Made by a program: the position numbers and the translations under genes. From Chitinophaga caseinilytica (lineage in GTDB: Bacteria; Bacteroidota; Bacteroidia; Chitinophagales; Chitinophagaceae), in NCBI RefSeq assembly GCF_038396765.1, contig NZ_CP150096.1, positions 1,533,001-1,597,000 on the forward strand: a DNA stretch of 64,000 bases. Reading direction: 5' to 3'. Shown piece after piece: positions 1 through 8,529 of this stretch. The notes under the pieces are model-generated. The model had not been told where the DNA came from. It saw nothing but the letters and a program-made list of their open reading frames with translations, and searched no databases. Positions within the stretch are counted from its first letter, which is position 1. Every line of letters begins with the position of its first letter.

Positions 1-318
1 TATAGTTCCTTGATGGGCGTTGAATTTTGGGTGGATATATATTATTTTCTGTGTCTCGTCTTAAGCCATAAAAATCACTGTTTGTCTGTAAGCTATGATT
101 ACGTTGGCATGCATGTTAACGTTGGCATCTCAACAAAGAAATTACGCAATTTGCATCCCCTGCTATTGTACGGACTGAAGCCCGCAGGTTGATTTTCGTG
201 TGATCTCAAAAGAGGTCGTGACGCCGATGGGATTATATATGGACGATCGCGATAAATGAAAAAAACGCACACGCAATTTCTACCGAAATGTCTTGTATTT
301 GCGCTATTTTGGGAACGC
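1..318. other. Left-edge non-coding stretch
   Basis: No convincing gene, RNA or repeat is visible before the ABC permease. A short open frame at the far left (10-192) has no recognisable family features. The stretch is AT-rich and contains runs such as TATTTG and TATTTTGG at about 298-313 that could be -7 promoter elements for the permease, but no matching upstream TTTG is placed at the usual distance. Confidence 0.4.
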
Positions 319-1449
319 ATGGACGCATTTACCCAACAGGCATGGAAGCGCCTGCGCCGGAACAAGGGCGCTGTGGCCGGATTGGCCGTCATTTCGATGG
401 CGCTGGTCATTGCCGTGTTCGCGTACGTTCTCGCGCCCGACGGTACATCGTTCGCCAACCGCATGGTGCTGGAGATCGGCGGGCAAAGACCGGGTTTCTC
501 CGTGCATATGCTTTCTTTGCAACAATCGCACGCGCCGGAAAAAGAAGGTTTCTTCCATCGCCTTATTTATGGTGAAACGGCGGCCGACGTCATGGTACCC
601 GTGAAAAGCTGGCGTTTTTCCAACGATTCCATTATCGTCGATAAATATGTGGACGAAGCCACCACGGCCCCGGAGCGTTATTCGCTGGCCGAAGTGCTGT
701 ACGGAAGGGATTCCACGATCGCCGACCCCCGCGCCGCAAAGGCCCTGGTGGAAAAAGAGCACCTCCGCCGGAAAACTTTCCGGCTCGGTACCGATAAATT
801 TGGGCGGGATATTTTAAGCCGCCTGATGGTGGGCACCCGCGTGAGCCTCAGCGTAGGCTGCATCGCGGTGCTGATCTCGCTGACGATCGGGATCCTGCTC
901 GGCGCCATCGCCGGGTATTTCCGCGGCGCGGCCGATGAAGCCGTGATGTGGCTCATCAACGTGATCTGGAGCATGCCTACCCTGCTGCTCGTTTTCGCCA
1001 TCACGCTGGCGCTGGGGAAAGGTTTCTGGCAGGTTTTCATCGCTGTGGGGCTTACGATGTGGGTGAGCGTGGCGCGCATCATCCGCGGGCAGGTCATGGG
1101 ATTGCGGGAGCTGCAGTTCGTGGAAGCCACGCGGGCGCTGGGGTACGGGCATACCCGCACCATCGTCAGGCACATCCTGCCCAATATCCTCGGGCCCGTG
1201 ATGGTGGTGGCGGCCGGTAATTTCGCCACGGCCATCGTGGTAGAGGCGGGACTGAGTTTCCTGGGCGTGGGGGTTCAGCCGCCGCAGCCGTCGTGGGGCC
1301 TCATGATCAAAGAGAACTACAATTTCATCATCACCCACAACCCCTTGCTGGCGCTCGCCCCCGGCCTCGCCATCATGCTGCTGGTACTGGCGTTCAACCT
1401 CCTGGGCAACGGCCTCCGCGACGCGCTCGACGTTCGCGGAAAAATTTGA
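319..1449 (+). CDS. ABC transporter permease, DppC/OppC type
   Basis: Inner-membrane permease of a peptide/nickel-type (binding-protein-dependent) ABC importer. One membrane segment lies near the N-terminus (about residues 18-40), then a periplasmic insertion of about 100 residues, then the family motif LGTDKFGRDILSRL leading into a five-helix core. The EAA loop that contacts the ATPase is clear (EATRALGYG followed by ILPNILGP). The 376-aa length exceeds the usual ~300 aa because of the insertion, which is common in Bacteroidota OppC proteins. An ATG at 256 would add 21 residues; 319 was chosen because MDAFTQQAWKRLRRNKGAVAGL resembles the normal OppC start. Partner OppB/OppD genes are not in the window. 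Substrate unknown. Confidence 0.85.
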   Translation: MDAFTQQAWKRLRRNKGAVAGLAVISMALVIAVFAYVLAPDGTSFANRMVLEIGGQRPGFSVHMLSLQQSHAPEKEGFFHRLIYGETAADVMVPVKSWRFSNDSIIVDKYVDEATTAPERYSLAEVLYGRDSTIADPRAAKALVEKEHLRRKTFRLGTDKFGRDILSRLMVGTRVSLSVGCIAVLISLTIGILLGAIAGYFRGAADEAVMWLINVIWSMPTLLLVFAITLALGKGFWQVFIAVGLTMWVSVARIIRGQVMGLRELQFVEATRALGYGHTRTIVRHILPNILGPVMVVAAGNFATAIVVEAGLSFLGVGVQPPQPSWGLMIKENYNFIITHNPLLALAPGLAIMLLVLAFNLLGNGLRDALDVRGKI

Positions 1450-1497
1450 CGGGCATTAGATTTATTTTTAATTTTAAGATATTTAATAAGATCACCG

Positions 1498-1928
1498 ATG
1501 CATCTGAAGAAAACCCTGCTCCTGCTGCTCTGCGCCTTCGCCCTGGTAGCTCCGGGCTGTAAAAAGAAAAAAGCGGCGACCCCGTGCCCAAGCCCGGGGA
1601 AGAAGCGGAATTGCAGGTAGATATCCCCGGCATTCACCTCAATCGCGACGATAACCCCGCACAGGGCGCCACGCTGGAATTTACTATCAAGCTGATTTCC
1701 AATCCTTTGCCGCCGGATGGCGTGTCCATCACCGTCACCGCCACCAACCCCGCCGGAGAAGTGATCCCGCAAAATGCGAAAGTGACGACGAAAGAAGGTA
1801 CTATTCAATTGACGATCATAGGTTTACCGAAACGCCAGGTGGCAGATATCGTGGTGACCGTTACCTCTAACAACAAGCCGGGCAACACGAAAACCTATCG
1901 CTTTGGCGTCATGAACAAAACCGTTTAA
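1498..1928 (+). pseudogene. Small lipoprotein, frameshifted in an A-run
   Basis: Residues 1-21 read as a lipoprotein signal peptide ending in the lipobox-like APGC at Cys21, followed by KKKK. The frame then stops at 1620, while the mature domain continues one frame over (GDPVPKPGEEAELQVDIPG...) to 1928. Adding one A to the A6 run at 1567-1572 joins both parts into a 143-aa protein. The mature part alternates hydrophobic residues and ends in VTVTSNNKPGNTKTYRFGV, suggesting a small immunoglobulin-like beta sandwich displayed on the envelope. Function unknown. Probably a sequencing undercall; phase variation is the alternative. Confidence 0.7.
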
Positions 1929-1946
1929 AATCCGCTGCCATAAAGT

Positions 1947-1982
1947 AAAAGGGCGATTCCCGGCCGGGAACACCCTTTTTTT
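1947..1982 (+). terminator. Rho-independent terminator after the lipoprotein gene
   Basis: An AAAGGG/CCCTTT outer stem encloses a TTCCCGG/CCGGGAA inner stem with a small internal loop, followed by seven T. It lies 18 bases after the lipoprotein stop. Confidence 0.75.
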
Positions 1983-1985
1983 ATT

Positions 1986-1993
1986 TAGGTTTG
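1986..1993 (+). promoter_or_regulatory. -7 promoter element (TAGGTTTG)
   Basis: Matches the Bacteroidota -7 consensus TAnnTTTG and sits 22 bases before the glycosyltransferase ATG at 2016, directly after a terminator. No TTTG -33 element is seen at the expected distance. Confidence 0.5.
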
Positions 1994-2015
1994 TACACTG
2001 ATTCAATAGATTTTC

Positions 2016-3086
2016 ATGCGAATAGCCGTGAATGCGCTTCCCCTTATCGAGGATTCTCCAGCCGATACCGGGAATGTGTCTACAGAAATGCTGGTCCGCC
2101 TGGCCAGGCTGCACCCCGACGTGGAATTTGTGCTCATCGCCAACCAGGCCTGGCTGCCCGCCGACCCCTTGCCGCTGAATGTGCAGGTAGCGGTATTAAA
2201 ACCTTTCATCAAAGGGAAAACCGGCCGGTTTATCTGGCGCCGGTACCAATGGCCGAAAATGGTGAAAAAGTTGAAAGCCGATAAAGTATTGTATTTCAAC
2301 GATATATTGCCGATCCCCTTCGATGTGGAGTCTTATCTCGTCATGTCGCGGACGGGTATTTTGCCTTTTGGCGCTACGACAGACGAGAACATCCGCCGGT
2401 TCAAAAAGGTGTTCGTGTTCTCCGATTTCGTGAAAGAGCAGCTGACCAACCGCTTCCCGCGGCTGGCAGACCGGATCGAGTTCCTCACACCGGGTGGGAG
2501 CGAGGCTTATATACCGCTCAATTGGGAAGAAAGGGAAGAAGTGAAGCGGGAATACGCCGACGGGATGGAATATTACCTCGCCGTGGGCAGTATCGACCCT
2601 GCCAATAACATTATTCCCCTCCTGAAGGCTTTTTCCATGCTGAAGAAGCGCCTCCGGTCGAGCATCAAGCTGGTACTGGCGGGGCGGGCGACGCCGGAAG
2701 GGGAAGACATCGTGCAGGCATTGCAGACATACAAATTCCGGCAAGACGTGATCTGGGTGCAGGATGCAGACCAGGCCACGCTGGCCCGGCTGACGGGCGG
2801 GGCCTATGCGATCGTGCATACCGCGGGGGCCGACGGGCTGGCGGTACCGATCCTGGCGGGACAGAAATGCCAGGTGCCGGCCGTGGCGCTGTATGCCGGC
2901 GCGTCTCCCGAAGCGGGGCGCGACGCTGCGCTGAATTCCGTGCCGGACGACGTGACCGACCTGTCTGAAAAGATGAGCGCCCTGTACAAGGATGAAATGC
3001 TGCGCAGCAGGCTCCTCAACCATATGGCCCGCGTTCCCAGCTGGGACGATGCGGCCGAAACCCTCGGGCAGATCGTCACTTCCTGA
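2016..3086 (+). CDS. Glycosyltransferase, GT4-like (GT-B fold)
   Basis: A 356-aa protein beginning MRIAVNALPL, without signal peptide or membrane segment. Its second half carries the GT-B C-terminal pattern: YYLAVGSIDPANNI (start of the C-terminal Rossmann domain), SIKLVLAGRAT, and AYAIVHTAGADGLAVPILAGQ where GT4 enzymes bind the nucleotide-sugar. The usual E-x7-E motif is weak here (the region reads GADGLAVPILAGQ), so catalytic activity is less certain than the fold. It stands alone between a lipoprotein and gldC, so the acceptor cannot be guessed from context. The ATG at 2016 is the first in frame and lies just after a -7 element. Confidence 0.7.
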   Translation: MRIAVNALPLIEDSPADTGNVSTEMLVRLARLHPDVEFVLIANQAWLPADPLPLNVQVAVLKPFIKGKTGRFIWRRYQWPKMVKKLKADKVLYFNDILPIPFDVESYLVMSRTGILPFGATTDENIRRFKKVFVFSDFVKEQLTNRFPRLADRIEFLTPGGSEAYIPLNWEEREEVKREYADGMEYYLAVGSIDPANNIIPLLKAFSMLKKRLRSSIKLVLAGRATPEGEDIVQALQTYKFRQDVIWVQDADQATLARLTGGAYAIVHTAGADGLAVPILAGQKCQVPAVALYAGASPEAGRDAALNSVPDDVTDLSEKMSALYKDEMLRSRLLNHMARVPSWDDAAETLGQIVTS

Positions 3087-3104
3087 CTTTGCCGGGTAAT
3101 TGCT

Positions 3105-3112
3105 TATTTTTG
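3105..3112 (+). promoter_or_regulatory. -7 promoter element (TATTTTTG) before gldC
   Basis: Exact TAnnTTTG match 23 bases before the gldC ATG. A TTTG lies at 3088-3091, but the spacing of 13 is shorter than the usual ~20, so only the -7 half is well supported. Confidence 0.45.
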
Positions 3113-3135
3113 CGACTCAAACACCAAAAAGATAC

Positions 3136-3483
3136 ATGACGAAAAAATCTACCATCCAGATACAGGTGGCGCTCGATGAGCAGAAAGTGCCGGAATCGAT
3201 CGAATGGACGGCCACCGACAGCACGGCCGACCGCATGAACAAAGCCAAGGCCATGATGGTGGCATTTTGGGACGGCACGGACCGTACAGCGCTCCGCATC
3301 GACCTGTGGACAAAGGAAATGATGGTGGACGAGATGGCAGATTTCTTCTACCAGACCCTCATGACCATGGCCGATACTTACCAGCGCGCTACGCCCTGGG
3401 CTGATCAGGCGAACGATATGCGTGCCTTTGCCGCCGATTTCTACAAGAAATTCGAAGAAAAACTCAAAAATCAAAACCAGTAA
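3136..3483 (+). CDS. gldC: Gliding motility protein GldC
   Basis: A 115-aa protein matching GldC of Flavobacterium and relatives: the VPESIEWTATDS segment, AKAMMVAFWD, LRIDLWTKEMMVDEMADFF and ETA-like MADTYQRAT are the family landmarks, and the length is normal (about 110 aa). GldC is a small protein linked to gliding motility and the type IX secretion machinery, but it is also conserved in non-gliding Bacteroidota and its biochemical role is not settled. Start placed at 3136 rather than an earlier in-frame start at 3100 because KKSTIQIQV is where the family begins and a -7 element lies between the two. A YqeY gene follows after 10 bases. Confidence 0.88.
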   Translation: MTKKSTIQIQVALDEQKVPESIEWTATDSTADRMNKAKAMMVAFWDGTDRTALRIDLWTKEMMVDEMADFFYQTLMTMADTYQRATPWADQANDMRAFAADFYKKFEEKLKNQNQ

Positions 3484-3493
3484 CACTCCCCAT

Positions 3494-3946
3494 ATGTCTT
3501 TAGAGCAAACGATCAATACCGCCATGAAAACCGCCATGCTGGCCAAAGCTGAAGCTGAGCTCCGTGCCCTGCGCGCCATCAAGGCCGCCGTGCTGGTGGC
3601 TAAAACCGCGGAAGGCGCCACTGGTGAGCTGACCGAGGCCGACGAGCAGAAGATGTTACAGAAACTGGCCAAGCAACGGAAAGACTCCATCGAGATCTTC
3701 CGGCAGCAAAACCGGGTAGACCTGGCCGTGAAAGAAGAAGAAGAACTGGCCGTGATCGAGCGTTACCTGCCCAAACAGCTGTCTGAAGCTGAACTACGCG
3801 CCGAGGTTTCGGCGATCATCGCATCCGTTGGCGCTTCCGGGCCTGCCGATATGGGCAAGGTGATGGGTGCCGCTACGAAGCAACTGGCCGGTAAGGCGGA
3901 CGGGAAGGCGATTTCCGCACTGGTGAAGGAATTACTGACCAAATAA
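3494..3946 (+). CDS. GatB/YqeY domain protein
   Basis: A 150-aa protein of the YqeY family, related to the tail domain of the GatB subunit of tRNA amidotransferase. Visible landmarks are the helical KAKAEAELRALRAIKAAV segment, QNRVDLAVKEEEELAVIERYLPKQLSEAEL, and the C-terminal DMGKVMGAATKQLAGKADGKAISALVKELL. No catalytic domain is present; a role in tRNA or translation is assumed from the GatB tail, not shown. It starts 10 bases after gldC and ends 6 bases before the cvpA-like gene, so the three are probably cotranscribed. An in-frame start at 3422 inside gldC was rejected. Confidence 0.85.
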   Translation: MSLEQTINTAMKTAMLAKAEAELRALRAIKAAVLVAKTAEGATGELTEADEQKMLQKLAKQRKDSIEIFRQQNRVDLAVKEEEELAVIERYLPKQLSEAELRAEVSAIIASVGASGPADMGKVMGAATKQLAGKADGKAISALVKELLTK

Positions 3947-3952
3947 TCCAAA

Positions 3953-4498
3953 TTGGCGATAGATGTCGTTTTCGCCATCCTCATGGCGTTCGCGCTGTAC
4001 CGGGGATTCGTGCGGGGATGCATCGCCGCGGTTTTCTCGCTGATAGCCTGTGTGATAGGGCTGGCGGCCGCTTTGAAGCTGTCTGCCGTACTGGCCGCAT
4101 GGCTGGGGAAATCGGGGATGGACGGCCGCTGGTGGCCTGTTGTCTGCTTCATCGTCATATTCCTGGCCGTGGTGGTGCTGATACGCCTGGGCGCGGCGGC
4201 ACTTGAAAAGGTGGTGGAATGGTCGATGCTGGGATGGGCCAACAAACTGGCAGGCATCCTGCTGTATGCCGCCATCTTCACCATCGTCTACAGCGTGCTC
4301 CTATGGCTCGCCAATCAACTATATCTGCTGAATCCGGAGACGAAGCTCCAATCCGTTGTGTATCCCTATATTGAGCCCGTGGGACCGTGGGTGATGGACC
4401 GCCTCGGGAAGATAATCCCCCTTTTCAGGGACGTTTTTGCGGAACTGGAAGCCTTTTTTGAACAGGCCGCCGGCAAAATACCCGCACAAAACCCCTGA
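3953..4498 (+). CDS. CvpA family membrane protein
   Basis: A 181-aa inner-membrane protein with four hydrophobic segments (roughly residues 4-24, 27-50, 60-83 and 98-122) and the CvpA landmarks YRGFVRGCIAAVFSLIA and GWANKLAGILLYA. CvpA was named for colicin V production in E. coli; its general function is poorly known and involves envelope homeostasis. Initiation is on TTG at 3953, six bases after the YqeY stop; there is no better ATG before the first helix. Last gene of the likely gldC-yqeY-cvpA unit. Confidence 0.8.
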   Translation: MAIDVVFAILMAFALYRGFVRGCIAAVFSLIACVIGLAAALKLSAVLAAWLGKSGMDGRWWPVVCFIVIFLAVVVLIRLGAAALEKVVEWSMLGWANKLAGILLYAAIFTIVYSVLLWLANQLYLLNPETKLQSVVYPYIEPVGPWVMDRLGKIIPLFRDVFAELEAFFEQAAGKIPAQNP

Positions 4499-4563
4499 TA
4501 ACGGAGGTTATTTGAATTAAGAAAAAGAATTATTTTAGCGCAAAATTGACTCAAGCAACGGTA

Positions 4564-5343
4564 ATGAATTACGAAATCAAAACACAGGGCAAATTCAAGT
4601 TCATCGAAGAAGGGGAAGGAGAACCGGTAATACTTTTGCACGGACTGTTCGGTGCCCTGAGTAATTTCAGTGGAACGATCGAGTATTTCAAGCAGTTCAA
4701 TAAAGTGGTGATCCCCATGCTGCCCTTGTTTGACCTGAATATCCTGGAAACCTCCGTAGGCGGCCTGGCCAAATACGTACACAAATTCATCGAAGCCCTC
4801 GACTATAAAAATTTCCACCTCATGGGCAACTCCCTGGGTGGTCATGTGGCCCTCGTTTATATCCTCAAACACCCCGAAAGGGTCAAATCCCTCATTCTTA
4901 CCGGCAGCTCCGGGCTGTTCGAGAACGGAATGGGCGAAACTTATCCCAAACGCGGCGATTACGAATATATCCGCAACAAAACTGCGCTTACCTTCTATGA
5001 TCCCGCCATGGCAACGAAGGAACTGGTAGACGAAGTATTCGAAATTACCAGCAATCGCCTGAAAGTCATCAAGATCATCACCCTCGCCAAATCCGCCATC
5101 CGCCACAATCTCGGCGAAGAGCTCACCACCATCAAAACCCCGACGCTCCTCATCTGGGGCCTCAACGATACGGTGACGCCACCCATGGTAGGCGAGGAGT
5201 TCCATAAGCTGATCCCCAATTCCGAGCTGCATTTCATCGACAAATGCGGCCATGCGCCGATGATGGAAGTGCCCGACGAATTCAACCGGATCATGCACGA
5301 CTATCTCCAGCGCCTCAACAACAAAACCGTAGCCGGAGCCTAG
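4564..5343 (+). CDS. Alpha/beta hydrolase
   Basis: A 259-aa cytoplasmic alpha/beta-hydrolase fold protein. The oxyanion region is LLHGLFG, the nucleophile elbow is GNSLGG (Ser about residue 92), the acid is in WGLNDTVTP, and the catalytic His is in CGHAPMMEVP near the C-terminus. No signal peptide. Substrate unknown; family members include esterases, C-C hydrolases and lactonases. Start taken at ATG 4564 over an upstream TTG (4546) because the conserved sequence starts at NYEIKTQGKFKF. The gene is usually found beside the CBS/nadK cluster that follows. Confidence 0.8.
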   Translation: MNYEIKTQGKFKFIEEGEGEPVILLHGLFGALSNFSGTIEYFKQFNKVVIPMLPLFDLNILETSVGGLAKYVHKFIEALDYKNFHLMGNSLGGHVALVYILKHPERVKSLILTGSSGLFENGMGETYPKRGDYEYIRNKTALTFYDPAMATKELVDEVFEITSNRLKVIKIITLAKSAIRHNLGEELTTIKTPTLLIWGLNDTVTPPMVGEEFHKLIPNSELHFIDKCGHAPMMEVPDEFNRIMHDYLQRLNNKTVAGA

Positions 5344-5457
5344 CAACCGCCCGTCATCGCTGCTGCGCCATTGCTCCGCGATTCCGTAATTTTTAATAGC
5401 GCATCCGCTGGCTATTGGAATATTCTTTGCTATTATTGTAAAAGAAACACGATCTCT

Positions 5458-6120
5458 ATGTTGGTGCAGGAACTTATATCGACCGTTGTACCGGTGCTGC
5501 TGCCGCAGGATACCGGTGCCAAGGCGCTGCGGCTCATGAATGAATTTCATCTGACGCATTTGCCGTTGGTGGTGGATAACAAGTACACCTACCTCGTGGA
5601 AGAAGACCAGGTGCTGGACTGGGAAGACCCCGACCAGCTGCTGGAAACCGCTCCGCCCGGCCCCCTCAAGCCCGCAGTGCCCGAAGGCGCACACTTTTAT
5701 GAAGCACTGAAAGTGTTTTACGATTTCAAACTGTCTGCCCTCCCCGTTATTTCGCGGGAAGGCGAATATCTCGGCGTCATCACCCGCGAAAACCTCCTCG
5801 CCGCCCTCGCCATGTACAACGGCGTCAAAGAGCCCGGAGGCGTGGTTGTGCTCGAAATGGAGCCCCGCGACTATAGCCTCAGCGAAATCGCACGGATCGC
5901 CGAAAGCAACGAAGTCACCCTCCTGAGCGTAAATACCCTCACCAATCCCGCCACCGCCAAACTGGAAGTGGTGCTCAAAACGAACCGCCAGGAAATGCAG
6001 GGGCTCATCGCCACCTTCGAAAGATTTAATTACACCATCAAATACATGTTCAGTGAAGAGCAGGAAGAAGATCTCCTCAAAAAGAACTATGATCTGCTCA
6101 TGAACTACATCAGCATGTAG
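5458..6120 (+). CDS. CBS-domain protein
   Basis: A 220-aa cytoplasmic protein with two CBS repeats in the first ~130 residues (LRLMNEFHLTHLPLVVDNKYTYLVEEDQVLDW and FYDFKLSALPVISREGEYLGVITRENLL) followed by an ACT-like beta-alpha-beta region (VVVLEMEPRDYSLSEIARIAESNEV). CBS pairs bind adenosyl ligands and act as sensors; no effector domain is attached, so it probably regulates a partner. Start at ATG 5458 fits the usual MLVQELIS beginning. The next gene starts 19 bases after the stop, placing it at the head of the envelope cluster. Confidence 0.8.
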   Translation: MLVQELISTVVPVLLPQDTGAKALRLMNEFHLTHLPLVVDNKYTYLVEEDQVLDWEDPDQLLETAPPGPLKPAVPEGAHFYEALKVFYDFKLSALPVISREGEYLGVITRENLLAALAMYNGVKEPGGVVVLEMEPRDYSLSEIARIAESNEVTLLSVNTLTNPATAKLEVVLKTNRQEMQGLIATFERFNYTIKYMFSEEQEEDLLKKNYDLLMNYISM

Positions 6121-6139
6121 TTTTCGAAAATGCAACTGT

Positions 6140-7579
6140 TTGCGCACTGTTTTTAACATATCCGGCCTGTGGCTCTGCCTCCTCGCCGCACTGCCCGCCC
6201 GCGCACAGGTCGTTGACTCCGCCGCCAGTCCCGCGCCGCAGCAATTGGCCATTTTGCAGGACACGTCGTACATTGTTGTACGGGATATCGTTGTGGCCGG
6301 CAACAAACGCACCCGCCGCTCCATCATCCTCCGCGAAATCGGCATCAAACCCGGAGACACCATCCGCCTCCGTAATCTCAACACCATCCTCGAAGCCAAC
6401 CGGAAACAATTGCTCAACACTTCGCTGTTCCTCAATGTCTTATACAATGTCAAAGACTGGCAGGGAAATGAAGCCAATATCGTGTTCGACGTCTGGGAAC
6501 GATGGTACCTCCTCGCGTTCCCCGTTTTCAAACTGGCAGACCGGAACTTCAACCAGTGGTGGGTGGAACAGAAAAAAAGCCTCCGCCGCGTGAACGTTGG
6601 CGTGAAAGCCTGGCAGGATAACCTGACCGGGCGCAACGACGAGCTGTATACCGATATTTCTTTCGGGTACACGCAGAAGTTCGTGCTGGGGTACACCCTT
6701 CCCTACATCGACCGCAAATTGCGCCATGGCATTGGGTTTTCGGCCTCTTTCAGCCGGAACCGCGAGATCAATTATATTTCTGAAAACAACAAGCAGCAAT
6801 TTTTCCGGCAAGACGATTTCCTTCGCCGGCAAATGGCTTTCGGCGTAAGTTATACCTATCGCAAAGCGATTTCCACCCGCCACCAGGCTTTTCTGACCTA
6901 TTTCAGCGAGCAGGTGGCCGATTCCGTGGCCGTCCTCAACCCGGATTATCTCGGCAAGGGGCGGAATGGCGTGCATTACGCAGAACTTTTGTACCGGCTG
7001 GATTATATCCAGGCAGACAGCTGGCAATATCCGCTGGTGGGGCAGTCGTTCCGCGGCGAGATTTCCAAAGCCGGTTTTGGGCCGGTGAACGACATTCATT
7101 ACGTGAAGATCCGGTTGAAGGGGGCCAAATACTGGCAATATGCCCCGAAAACATACGGCGCCGTAAGCCTGCTGGGCCAGGCGAAATTCACGGACGAGCT
7201 GCCATACGCGGCTTCCCGGGCCATGGGGTACCAGGAAGATTACCTCCGCGGGCTTGAATATTATGTGGTGGACGGAACGGCGTTCTTCATCCTGAAAAAT
7301 ACCCTGCGGCGGGAATTGCTTAACTTCAAGATGAAGCTTCCCATCGTTCCGAAAAAATTCAGCAACCTGCCCATCCGCGTACTGGCGAAGGCTTATGGCG
7401 ATATGGGATATGGGTACTCGAAGCACGGCCTCAACGGGCAGCTGAGCAACCGGATGCTGTACACCGCCGGCGTGGGGATCGACGTGGTATCTTTTTACGA
7501 CACCTGTGTCCGCTTCGAATACAGTATCAACCAAATGGGAGAAAAAGGACTATTTTTACACGCTAAACTGGATATGTAA
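6140..7579 (+). CDS. BamA/TamA-family outer membrane protein
   Basis: A 479-aa exported protein: signal peptide to about residue 22 (ALPARAQ), one POTRA-like domain (about 40-120, IVVRDIVVAGNKRTRRSIILREIGI) and a beta-barrel of the bacterial surface antigen (D15/Omp85) type to the C-terminus. It is half the length of true BamA, which is encoded downstream at 10275. Translation appears to start at TTG 6140, since the nearby ATG at 6130 is in another frame and stops after eight codons. It lies between a CBS protein and nadK, with only one base before nadK. Probable role in outer-membrane protein or lipid handling, not established. Confidence 0.75.
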   Translation: MRTVFNISGLWLCLLAALPARAQVVDSAASPAPQQLAILQDTSYIVVRDIVVAGNKRTRRSIILREIGIKPGDTIRLRNLNTILEANRKQLLNTSLFLNVLYNVKDWQGNEANIVFDVWERWYLLAFPVFKLADRNFNQWWVEQKKSLRRVNVGVKAWQDNLTGRNDELYTDISFGYTQKFVLGYTLPYIDRKLRHGIGFSASFSRNREINYISENNKQQFFRQDDFLRRQMAFGVSYTYRKAISTRHQAFLTYFSEQVADSVAVLNPDYLGKGRNGVHYAELLYRLDYIQADSWQYPLVGQSFRGEISKAGFGPVNDIHYVKIRLKGAKYWQYAPKTYGAVSLLGQAKFTDELPYAASRAMGYQEDYLRGLEYYVVDGTAFFILKNTLRRELLNFKMKLPIVPKKFSNLPIRVLAKAYGDMGYGYSKHGLNGQLSNRMLYTAGVGIDVVSFYDTCVRFEYSINQMGEKGLFLHAKLDM

Positions 7580-7580
7580 A

Positions 7581-8471
7581 ATGCATGTAGCCCTTTACAG
7601 CCGCGGCTTTGTCAAGGAAGACCTGGAAGATATTCAACTGTTGCTGAACGAACTGGCAAGGCAGGAAATAGTGCCCGTCGTGTATGAGCCCCTCTACAAG
7701 GAGCTCTGCGCGCACATCCAGTTTTTCCCTCAAACCGATACGTTCTCCTGCGCCGAAGACCTCGACGGCCGCATCGAATTCCTCGTGAGCCTCGGGGGAG
7801 ACGGTACCCTGCTCGACACGGTGAGCTTCATCCGCGATAAAAACATCCCCGTCATGGGCGTGAACTTCGGCCGCCTGGGGTTCCTCGCCGGCATCGGCCG
7901 CAACGCCGTGCATGAACTGGTGGACTCCCTCGTGAGCCGGAGCTACGTGGTCGATAAGCGGACACTCCTCCATCTCGACGCCAGCACGCCTCTTTTCGGC
8001 GATGTGCCCTACGCCCTCAACGAATTCACGATCCACAAGAAAGATACCTCCGCCATGGTGAAAATCCACACCTACCTGAACGGCGAGTTTCTCAATACTT
8101 ATTGGGCAGACGGGCTCATCGTGGCCACGCCCACCGGTTCTACCGGCTATTCCCTCAGCTGCGGCGGGCCGATCGTGTTCCCCGAAGCCGCGAACTTCGT
8201 CATCACGCCCGTGGCGCCACACAACCTGAACGTAAGGCCCATCGTGGTGCCCGACGATAACGTGATCTCGTTCGAAGTGGAAGGCCGGTCAGACCAGTTC
8301 ATCTGTACGCTCGACTCGCGGATGGAGGTGATCGACAACCGGGTGCAGCTGGCCGTAAAGAAGGAGGATTTTACCATTCAACTCTTGCGCCTGAACGAAA
8401 GTAATTTCCTGCATACGTTGAGAGACAAGCTGTTGTGGGGGATCGACACGCGGAATGCGCGGGGGAAATAA
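7581..8471 (+). CDS. nadK: NAD kinase
   Basis: Phosphorylates NAD to NADP in the cytoplasm. The 296-aa protein carries the defining GGDGT motif at residues 72-76 (catalytic Asp74), the NFGRLGFLAG segment, the conserved NEFTIHK, and the glycine-rich PTGSTGYSLSCGGPIV NAD-binding loop. Length is normal. Start at ATG 7581, one base after the preceding stop; a longer frame from 7506 lies within the upstream gene and is rejected. The arrangement nadK-porG-uppS-bamA matches other Bacteroidota. Confidence 0.95.
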   Translation: MHVALYSRGFVKEDLEDIQLLLNELARQEIVPVVYEPLYKELCAHIQFFPQTDTFSCAEDLDGRIEFLVSLGGDGTLLDTVSFIRDKNIPVMGVNFGRLGFLAGIGRNAVHELVDSLVSRSYVVDKRTLLHLDASTPLFGDVPYALNEFTIHKKDTSAMVKIHTYLNGEFLNTYWADGLIVATPTGSTGYSLSCGGPIVFPEAANFVITPVAPHNLNVRPIVVPDDNVISFEVEGRSDQFICTLDSRMEVIDNRVQLAVKKEDFTIQLLRLNESNFLHTLRDKLLWGIDTRNARGK

Positions 8472-8529
8472 CCGCGGCGCGCTTTTTTTGTCATACGAAA
8501 ATGCCCTAAATTACGTTTTAGTCATATTT

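Noticed and set aside
4366..6696. 776-codon open frame on the minus strand
   Set aside because: It is antisense to cvpA, the hydrolase, the CBS gene and the POTRA protein, all with clear family motifs. High-GC coding DNA with few stops in the third frame produces such shadows; its composition is not protein-like.
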